From an uncultured Rhodocyclaceae bacterium (GTDB lineage: Bacteria; Pseudomonadota; Gammaproteobacteria; Burkholderiales; Rhodocyclaceae), in assembly GCA_900549295.1 (NCBI GenBank), contig URNG01000015.1:1-39540 (forward strand): a stretch of DNA of 39,540 nucleotides. The letters are read 5' to 3'. Of this stretch, positions 35,001-39,540 are shown in pieces. A program made the translations under genes and the position numbers. How positions within the stretch are numbered: the stretch's first letter is position 1; every line of letters begins with the position of its first letter. The notes below the pieces were generated by a model. It worked only from the letters and a program-made list of their open reading frames with translations, was not told where the DNA came from and did not search any database.

Positions 35001-35290
35001 ACCCGATCATCGGTGTCAACACCTTCCTCAACCCCAAGGGCATGGCGCAGCAGGAAATCGAACTGGCCCGCTCCACCGATGAGGAAAAGCAGTCGCAGAT
35101 CAGCCGCCTGCGCGACTTCCAGACGCGTAACGCCACTCAGTGCGCCGCCATGCTGGAAAAACTGAAGCAGACGGTGATCGAGGACGGCAACGTCTTTGCC
35201 GTGCTGGTCGACGCGGTGAAATACTGCTCGCTCGGCCAGATCAGCTCGGCGCTCTACGAAGTGGGCGGCCAGTACCGGCGCAGCATGTAA
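32027..35290 (+). CDS. icmF: Fused isobutyryl-CoA mutase IcmF with G-protein chaperone domain
   Basis: Adenosylcobalamin enzyme interconverting isobutyryl-CoA and n-butyryl-CoA. The 1087-residue protein (family about 1090) has the B12-binding domain first (FDGHDASINIM, lower-ligand His31; SYQGGHVEFF; VFGGGGGVIV), then a MeaB-like GTPase (P-loop GTGGAGKSS with Lys217; VETSGIGQGDA; NKFD), a linker, and the mutase barrel and small-subunit-like C-terminus. The specificity residues fit an isobutyryl-type mutase: Phe580 in FPYTAGVF and Gln near 737 in QADILKEDQGQN, where methylmalonyl-CoA mutases have Tyr and Arg; this comparison is by eye. Start ATG 32027 follows CCGGAGACTGTTTGCC. Divergent AraC gene upstream, strong terminator downstream. 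Some IcmF proteins also act on isovaleryl/pivalyl-CoA. Confidence 0.93.
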   Translation: MTDLSVAKKLSPYKPKNKVRFVTAASLFDGHDASINIMRRILQATGSEVIHLGHNRAVQDIVNAALQEDAQGICITSYQGGHVEFFKYMIDLLKANGGEHIKVFGGGGGVIVPAEIRELHDYGVTRIYAPEDGVHMGLQGMINEVVEKSDYDVAEQGVPSAEAAVAGLQAGDRRLLSRIITLLENGSAPELKEPLIKAAYGVETPVFGITGTGGAGKSSLTDEIVRRFRLDQDDQVKIGIISIDPSRKRTGGALLGDRIRMNAIEHPNIFMRSLATRETGSEISAALPEVIAACKLAGFDLVIVETSGIGQGDAAIVPFVDVSMYVMTPEFGAASQLEKIDMLDFADFVAINKFDRKGSEDALRDVRKQYQRNRELFNQNPDEMPVFGTMAARFNDDGVTALYQALVPALTAKGLRLQAGKLPTVSVRQSSASRAIVPTARVRYLAEIADSVRDYHSHIDAQVTIARERQSLRIAKNLFAGCDKPTADFDELTAAKDSQQDGKAKKLLDMWPQTLEAYSGDEYVVKIRDKEIRTKLTSESLSGTKIRKVILPRFTDDGEILRFLMKENVPGSFPYTAGVFAFKREGEDPTRMFAGEGDAFRTNRRFKRVSEGMPAHRLSTAFDSVTLYGCDPDERPDIYGKIGNSGVSIATLDDMKVLYDGFDLVCPTTSVSMTINGPAPIILACFFNTAIAQQLAKFEQDNGRQPTEDESEKIREWTLKNVRGTVQADILKEDQGQNTCIFSTEFALKMMGDIQEFFVHNQVQNFYSVSISGYHIAEAGANPISQLAFTLANGFTYVESYLARGMHIDDFAPNLSFFFSNGMDPEYSVIGRVARRIWAVAMKNKYGANERSQKLKYHVQTSGRSLHAQEMDFNDIRTTLQALIAIYDNCNSLHTNAYDEAITTPTEESVRRAMAIQLVINREWGVAKNENPNQGAFVIDELTDLVEEAVLKEFEAIASRGGVLGAMETGYQRGKIQEESMYYEHKKHDGSYPIIGVNTFLNPKGMAQQEIELARSTDEEKQSQISRLRDFQTRNATQCAAMLEKLKQTVIEDGNVFAVLVDAVKYCSLGQISSALYEVGGQYRRSM

Positions 35291-35339
35291 CAACGAAAGG
35301 GGGAACAGCACCCTGGCAGCCTGTGTTGCCGGGGCCCGC

Positions 35340-35376
35340 AAAAAAACGGCGAGGCGCAATGCCTCGCCGTTTTTTT
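35340..35376. terminator. Strong bidirectional terminator between icmF and the cdsA operon
   Basis: A perfect 15-base inverted repeat, AAAAAACGGCGAGGC (35341-35355) and its complement (35361-35375), with a five-base loop GCAAT. The A run on one side and T run on the other make a classic hairpin with U-tract on both strands, ending icmF from the left and the CdsA-type operon from the right. Confidence 0.95.
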
Positions 35377-35388
35377 GCGGCGATCAGT

Positions 35389-36330
35389 TCACACCCACCA
35401 GTAGCGCACGATGTGGAAGAAAATCGGCGCCGAGAAGCTGATCGAATCGACGCGGTCGAGCATGCCGCCGTGGCCTTCGATCATGCCGCCCCAGTCCTTG
35501 AGGCCCCGGTCGCGCTTGATGGCGGACAGCACGAAACCGCCGAAGAAACCGAGAATGTTGATAGTCAGCGCGATGAGGGCCGCCTGCCAGGGGGTGAAAG
35601 GCGTGATCCACCACAGCGCCGCGCCGACCAGGGTTGAACTGAGTACGCCGCCGAGCAGTCCTTCCAGCGTTTTCGACGGGGAAATTTCCGGCGACAGCTT
35701 GCGCCTGCCGCACAGCTTGCCCCAAAGGTACTGAAAAACGTCGCTCGACTGCACGACGAGCACCAGAAAAACGATCAATTGCAGGTTGCGCCCGGCGAAT
35801 CCGGGAACGTCCAGCGTCAGCAGGGCCGGGACGTGCGAGATGCAATAGACACAGATCATCAGCCCCCACTGCACCTTGGCGGCGCGCTCCAGAAAGCGCG
35901 TGGTATCGGCCCCGAGCGCGGCGGAGATGGGCAGGAGCAGGAAGGCGTAGACGGGGATCAGAATGGAAAACAAGCCGTACCAGTCGATGGCGATCAGGCT
36001 GTATTGCAGCGGCAGAAAGAAGAAAAAGCACCAGAGCAGCGCCCGGTGGTCGCCGATCCGGGTATGCGTGACCGAGATGAATTCACGCAGGCTTTGCAGC
36101 GAAATGAAGGCGAACAGCACGATGACGCCAGTCTTGCCGAACCAGAAGGCGATGGCGAGCGCGCCGATCATCCACCACCAAGCCTTGATGCGGGCGTTGA
36201 GATTGTCGATGACGCCGCTCGTCTGGCCGGGAGCGAGCCGCCAGCGCAGAAAGCCGCCGACGGCGCTGGCGATGACGAGGGCGGCAAAAACGCCTGAGAA
36301 AAGTGCAATGAGCGTGTCGTGCGGAGTCAT
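35389..36330 (-). CDS. CdsA-type phosphatidate cytidylyltransferase (YnbB-like)
   Basis: Integral membrane enzyme that makes CDP-diacylglycerol from phosphatidic acid and CTP. From ATG 36330 it has 313 residues with about eight membrane segments and ends with the CDS signature SAIKRDRGLKDWGGMIEGHG, then GMLDRVDS, which includes all the conserved charged residues. The larger frame from 36399 reaches into plsC and was not used. Its place as last gene of an operon with a phosphatase fusion and a methyltransferase, and not beside frr/uppS/dxr, indicates a second, specialised CdsA comparable with E. coli YnbB. The gap to plsC is 19 bases. Confidence 0.88.
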   Translation of the reverse strand: MTPHDTLIALFSGVFAALVIASAVGGFLRWRLAPGQTSGVIDNLNARIKAWWWMIGALAIAFWFGKTGVIVLFAFISLQSLREFISVTHTRIGDHRALLWCFFFFLPLQYSLIAIDWYGLFSILIPVYAFLLLPISAALGADTTRFLERAAKVQWGLMICVYCISHVPALLTLDVPGFAGRNLQLIVFLVLVVQSSDVFQYLWGKLCGRRKLSPEISPSKTLEGLLGGVLSSTLVGAALWWITPFTPWQAALIALTINILGFFGGFVLSAIKRDRGLKDWGGMIEGHGGMLDRVDSISFSAPIFFHIVRYWWV

Positions 36331-36349
36331 GGGCGGGGAGTGGTCGAGG

Positions 36350-36970
36350 TCAGTCGGCGGGCGGCGCGAGGTCGAGCAGGGCCTGACGGGCGCGTGCAAG
36401 GAATTCTTCCTTGCGCTCGTCGGCGTGCAGAGAGAGCGGCGGGCCGAAGGTGAGCGTGCACAAGAGCGGCAGGGGAATCAGGCTGCCCTTGGGCATGGCG
36501 CGGCCAAGATTTTCGATCCAGACGGGGATCAGTTCGGCCTCGGGATGCGCGCGTGCCAGATGGTAAAGCCCGGCCTTGAAGGGCTGCAGGCCCTCGCCCG
36601 TGTTGCGCGTGCCTTCGGGAAACAGGATGAGCGACTCGCCCGCGCCTAGGGCGCTATGCATGGTCGCTAGGGGGTCGGCCTTACGGCTGACCAGACGGTC
36701 GATCAGGACGCCGCGAAAGACGCGGCGGATGACGTAAGGCCGCAACTTGCCGCGCAGCCAGTAATCGGCGGCGGCGACGGGCCGCGTCAGGCGGCGCACC
36801 CGCAGCGGCAAGGCTGCCCAGACCAGGACGAAATCGCCGTGGCTGCGGTGGTTCGGGTAGTAAATGCGGGTTTTACCGGCTGTCGGCTGAGTTACCCAGC
36901 GGGCGCGCACGCCGGTGAACAAGCGGGCGAAATTGCACAGGAAAGTGGCGAGAAAGCGCTCGAGCAGCAT
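36350..36970 (-). CDS. PlsC-type 1-acyl-glycerol-3-phosphate acyltransferase
   Basis: A 206-residue member of the PlsC/LPLAT family, which acylates lysophosphatidic acid or related lysolipids at the inner membrane. The catalytic HX4D motif is present in YPNHRSHGDFVLVW, the second motif around GVLIDR, and the third as LILFPEGTRNTGEG. It is short but complete, with one N-terminal hydrophobic stretch (LATFLCNFARLF). It lies 6 bases after the unknown membrane gene and 19 bases before the CdsA gene, so its product, phosphatidic acid, could feed directly into CDP-diacylglycerol formation by the neighbour. Confidence 0.88.
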   Translation of the reverse strand: MLLERFLATFLCNFARLFTGVRARWVTQPTAGKTRIYYPNHRSHGDFVLVWAALPLRVRRLTRPVAAADYWLRGKLRPYVIRRVFRGVLIDRLVSRKADPLATMHSALGAGESLILFPEGTRNTGEGLQPFKAGLYHLARAHPEAELIPVWIENLGRAMPKGSLIPLPLLCTLTFGPPLSLHADERKEEFLARARQALLDLAPPAD

Positions 36971-36976
36971 GGGAAA

Positions 36977-37471
36977 TTATTGCGGCCAGACCATCTGCGC
37001 GATGACGACCAGCCAGATGCCGCCTTGCAGCATGCAGCAAGCGGCCTGCCGCAGCAGTAGACGGCGCGCGCCCGCGATGCGCGCTGTGAGCGGACGGGGT
37101 GAAGGCGAAGCTGGTGCGGCGCGCAGCCGGGTAGCGACAAGGGCCAGATCGAATGCCGCGAGATCGGCCTCTGGCGTGGCGTCTGCGGCCTGCCAGCGGG
37201 CGGCCCAGCGGGAGAAAATGGCGGCATCGAAAGCGACTCGCAGCGCATGGAAATGTTCGGCCAGCCCGAGCAAGACGATACCGGCCAGGGCAATCCGGGA
37301 CGTGAGCGGCGGCGCTGCCGCGCCCAGCGTGACGAGGGCGGTGCAAGTCAGGAGCAGGCTGGCCAGATCGATGTGGCGGCCGAGCGCCAGCAGCGCGGCA
37401 GTGATTTCCGCTTGGGCGGCGGCAGAGGGGCTGGCGTTTTCAGGCATGGCGGGTCGAAATTCGGGCGGCAT
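36977..37471 (-). CDS. Unknown small membrane protein of the phospholipid operon
   Basis: A 164-residue protein from ATG 37471; the ATG at 37447 would give 156 residues and an 8-base overlap with the upstream gene instead of 32. Three hydrophobic segments are visible: LASLLLTCTALVTLGAAAPP, LALAGIVLLGL-like 62-82 and QAACCMLQGGIWLVVIAQMV at the C-terminus, separated by an Ala/Arg-rich cytoplasmic-like loop. There is no CDP-alcohol phosphotransferase motif (DGxxAR...GxxxDxxxD), so it is not the YnbA-type enzyme that this operon seems to lack. I do not recognise the family. Tight packing between the PAP2/phosphatase fusion and plsC argues that it is a real gene with a role in the same process. 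Confidence 0.65.
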   Translation of the reverse strand: MPPEFRPAMPENASPSAAAQAEITAALLALGRHIDLASLLLTCTALVTLGAAAPPLTSRIALAGIVLLGLAEHFHALRVAFDAAIFSRWAARWQAADATPEADLAAFDLALVATRLRAAPASPSPRPLTARIAGARRLLLRQAACCMLQGGIWLVVIAQMVWPQ

Positions 37472-38873
37472 CCCCGGCGCGGATGCGGTTTTCAGCCGCC
37501 GCCAGCGCGGCGCGCAAGGCGGGATCGATGACGATGCCAGGCCGGCGCTCGCTGAGCAGCGCCAGGGCGGAAGCCATGTCAGGGCAATGTCCGCTCAAAC
37601 ACAACCAGACGGCGACGGCCCCGGCGCTGCGCGAATATCCCAGGGCGCAGGCGACCAGCTGCGGGCCGTCCGGCCGCAAGTTTTCGATGCTGCGGGCGGC
37701 GGCAAGCAATTGTCCGGCATCCGGCGGCACCAGATCGAGCCAGGGGTGATTGACGTAGCGCCAGGGGCCGGCGGGGGTGGGGAGCTCCGCCGTGAGATCG
37801 CACAATGCGGCGTAAGCGCCGGAGTGCATGTCACGGGCTGTGGGCAGGCGGCCGAGCCAGACGCCGTTGGCGATGTGGTCGGCCTGTGGCCGCCGGCGCG
37901 TCCATAGGCGCGAATTGAGCCAGGCGGCGAGAGTATAAGGGGCCAGCAGCCAGCCGGCGGCGAGCGAAGCGCGGCCGGCGCGTTTCTGAAAACCGCCCGC
38001 GCCGGCCCAGGCGTAATTCCAGGCAACCAGCGCGAGGGCGCTGGCAAGCCAGAGGAAAAGCAGGAACGGGATGCTGAAATGGCGGGCGAACGTGCTGGCC
38101 AGGGCGAGGTTGACCAGAGCGGCGCAGGCGTATAGCAAGGCAAGCTGGCGGCGGCGCGGGGAGAAGCCGCCGTCGCGCCGCAGCGGCGTGCGTCCATGAT
38201 CCGGCCACAGCCAGAGGCAGAACAGGCCGAGCAGCGCGCCCGTCGGAACGTCGATGAAATGGTGCTGCCAAGTGGTTAGCACCGAAATGCCGATGAGCAA
38301 GGCCCAGCCGTGAATGACGAGGCGCAGCGCCCGGCTCGATCCTGCGCTGAACCCGGAACGGGCCGATTGGGTCGGTTGGGCCGTCAGGCGGGCGAACTGA
38401 ACCCAGATCAGGATGAGCAAGGCAATGTGCAGCGAGGGCGCCTGGTTGTAGGGCTGATCGAAACTCGTCAGCGCATCGAACAGCAGGCCGAATGGGCCGT
38501 CCAGAGCGGGGCGCTCGAAGGCGAAGCGCAGCGGGAAGGCGAGAAAGCAGGCGACGGCGATGAGCTGTGCCGTCAACAGGCGCAGGCCGTGGCGGTCGAT
38601 CTCGCGCGCATCGCGGCAGCAGAGGAAGGAAAAACCGTAGAGCAGATCGATCGACCAGTACGGCACGATCGTCCACGGCAGGAAAGGAATGTGGCGTTCC
38701 CAGGCGTAGTAAAAGCTGGCGGTCAGCTCCCGCTCGGCGGCGAGGTGGTTGGTAAACCCGTAGCTGAGAAAAAAGAAGGGGCCAAGAAAGAGCAGCCAGA
38801 CGATGCCGCGCTTCCAGGGAAGCGGCGTGGCGGAAGGGGCGGAAGCAGCGGCGACGGCTGCGTTGTCGCTCAT
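37440..38873 (-). CDS. PAP2 phosphatase fused to a dual-specificity phosphatase (YnbD-like)
   Basis: A 477-residue membrane protein from ATG 38873, which overlaps the methyltransferase stop as ATGA. The N-terminal two thirds are a multi-spanning PAP2_3-type lipid phosphatase/phosphotransferase: NQAPSLHIALLI with His149 and HHFIDVPTGALLG with His204/205 and Asp208, the arrangement seen in inositol-phosphorylceramide synthase-like proteins. Two or more further membrane segments follow. The C-terminal 140 residues are a cysteine-phosphatase domain with the CX5R motif CALGYSR (Cys409, Arg415) and an upstream Asp (WLDLVPPD) as possible general acid. Escherichia coli YnbD has the same fusion. The second domain may act on a phospholipid such as phosphatidylglycerophosphate; this is inference. 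Confidence 0.85.
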   Translation of the reverse strand: MSDNAAVAAASAPSATPLPWKRGIVWLLFLGPFFFLSYGFTNHLAAERELTASFYYAWERHIPFLPWTIVPYWSIDLLYGFSFLCCRDAREIDRHGLRLLTAQLIAVACFLAFPLRFAFERPALDGPFGLLFDALTSFDQPYNQAPSLHIALLILIWVQFARLTAQPTQSARSGFSAGSSRALRLVIHGWALLIGISVLTTWQHHFIDVPTGALLGLFCLWLWPDHGRTPLRRDGGFSPRRRQLALLYACAALVNLALASTFARHFSIPFLLFLWLASALALVAWNYAWAGAGGFQKRAGRASLAAGWLLAPYTLAAWLNSRLWTRRRPQADHIANGVWLGRLPTARDMHSGAYAALCDLTAELPTPAGPWRYVNHPWLDLVPPDAGQLLAAARSIENLRPDGPQLVACALGYSRSAGAVAVWLCLSGHCPDMASALALLSERRPGIVIDPALRAALAAAENRIRAGDAARISTRHA

Positions 38874-39540
38874 GGGGTTTTGCGGCAGGCGAGCGAGACG
38901 GTGAAAATGCCCCACGGATCGATGCGCTGCTCGATTTTCTCGAAGCCGGCCTCGGCGACCAGTTGATCCATTTCGGCCTGGGTGCGGCGGCGCATGACCC
39001 AGGCTTGTCCGCCGCGGTGGCTGGTCAGGGCGCGGGCGATCAGTTCGAGTTGTGGGTGCCAGGGCTGGCCGGTGTAGATCAGATAGCCGCCGGCTTCGAT
39101 GGCGTCGCTCAGGCCGGCCAGCGAGGTGGCGACGGCGTCGTTGTCGGGAAAGAGTTCATACAGACCGGAAACGATACCGACGGTCGGGCACGGCGCAACC
39201 GCCGCCAGACTGGCGCGGTCGAAGGCGTCGCCCTGAACGAAACGGGCGATGTCGGTCAGACCTTTTTCCTCGATCAGCGCCGTGCCCTGGCGCACATTCA
39301 GTTCGCTGAAATCGCGCAGCAGGATGGATTCGGGACGCGGGCCGCAGTCGAGCGCCTCCAGCACGTAGCGGCCATGGCCGGCGGCGACGTCGAGCACGCG
39401 TAGCGGGCGATTTTCCGCCTGGAGCCGGTCGAGCGCCATGCGCAGCAATTCTTCGATGTGCCGTTTGCGCTGGCGGATGCCTTGCCAGCCGATGGCGTCG
39501 AGGTAGTGGCGGGGGGGGGGGCGGGCCCGCTGCGCCAGTT
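38870..39540 (-). CDS. SAM-dependent methyltransferase domain (YnbC C-terminal type), partial
   Basis: The C-terminal part of a class I methyltransferase. The open frame runs past the first internal ATG at 39448 to the window edge: upstream residues HYLDAIGWQGIRQRKRHIEE are in frame and match what precedes the SAM motif in YnbC-like proteins, so the protein starts outside. Motif I is VLDVAAGHGRYVLEAL; later parts are DFSELNVRQG, FVQGDAFDRAS, IVSGLYELFPDND and GYLIYTGQPWHPQLE. In E. coli YnbC this domain follows an alpha/beta hydrolase domain, which here would lie off the window. The stop overlaps the next gene by ATGA. Sequence right of about 39511 is an unreliable homopolymer. Confidence 0.8.
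   Translation of the reverse strand, partial: LAQRARPPPRHYLDAIGWQGIRQRKRHIEELLRMALDRLQAENRPLRVLDVAAGHGRYVLEALDCGPRPESILLRDFSELNVRQGTALIEEKGLTDIARFVQGDAFDRASLAAVAPCPTVGIVSGLYELFPDNDAVATSLAGLSDAIEAGGYLIYTGQPWHPQLELIARALTSHRGGQAWVMRRRTQAEMDQLVAEAGFEKIEQRIDPWGIFTVSLACRKTP
39511..39530. other. G-run contig-end artefact
   Basis: Eleven consecutive G (39511-39521) followed by CGGGCCCGC occur ten bases from the window end, inside the methyltransferase frame where such a poly-Pro/Ala stretch is not expected. It mirrors the G/C runs at positions 11-47. The frame right of this point should not be trusted. Confidence 0.65.

Noticed and set aside
31997..35359. Minus-strand open frame of 1120 codons
   Set aside because: Antisense shadow of icmF with low-complexity composition; icmF carries intact B12, GTPase and mutase motifs.

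Overview
The window reads as a 39.5 kb piece of a high-GC betaproteobacterial chromosome, most plausibly from the Rhodocyclales or a close relative. This is inferred from the base composition, the gene order and the protein sequences (surA-lptD divergent from amgK-murU, pepP-ubiH, dusB-fis-purH, an AraC regulator divergent from icmF); no search was run. Both ends run into long G/C homopolymers that break the terminal genes, so the window is probably a whole contig with poor ends.

Layout. Positions 1-3250 (minus strand): 5'-truncated view of surA plus lptD, outer-membrane biogenesis. 3338-5155 (plus): amgK and murU, the peptidoglycan-recycling shortcut to UDP-MurNAc, separated by a striking inverted array of GTGAAAN heptamers. 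5194-6232: a probable restriction-modification gene remnant followed by intact dinD, wedged between murU and pepP. 6233-9567: pepP, ubiH and menA, with two quinone genes side by side. 9625-13960: dusB-fis, purH, purD. 13997-16531: a SulP anion transporter, a small four-cysteine protein on the other strand, and a helix-turn-helix protein fused to a receiver-like domain without its phospho-acceptor aspartate. 16582-20028 (minus): dnaE. 20338-23790 (plus): a long acyl-CoA dehydrogenase and ETF:ubiquinone oxidoreductase; the latter is frameshifted here. 23989-26842: a diguanylate cyclase and the cofactor-independent phosphoglycerate mutase gpmI. 26862-30061 (minus): a hybrid histidine kinase overlapping a PhnD-type periplasmic binding protein, with no transporter genes. 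30169-31884 (minus): a DUF1439-type protein and an AraC regulator. 32027-35290 (plus): icmF, the fused B12-dependent isobutyryl-CoA mutase. 35389-39540 (minus): five tightly packed genes, namely a methyltransferase, a PAP2/dual-specificity phosphatase fusion, an unknown membrane protein, a PlsC acyltransferase and a CdsA-type cytidylyltransferase.

Most of the window is housekeeping. The parts most worth following are the last operon, which resembles an expanded Escherichia coli ynbBCD phospholipid locus, the binding-protein/kinase pair, the HTH/pseudo-receiver protein, the heptamer array, the R-M remnant with dinD, and the broken ETF-QO gene. Several promoters share a TARAAT -10 box followed by a GC-rich discriminator, a form associated with stringent control.
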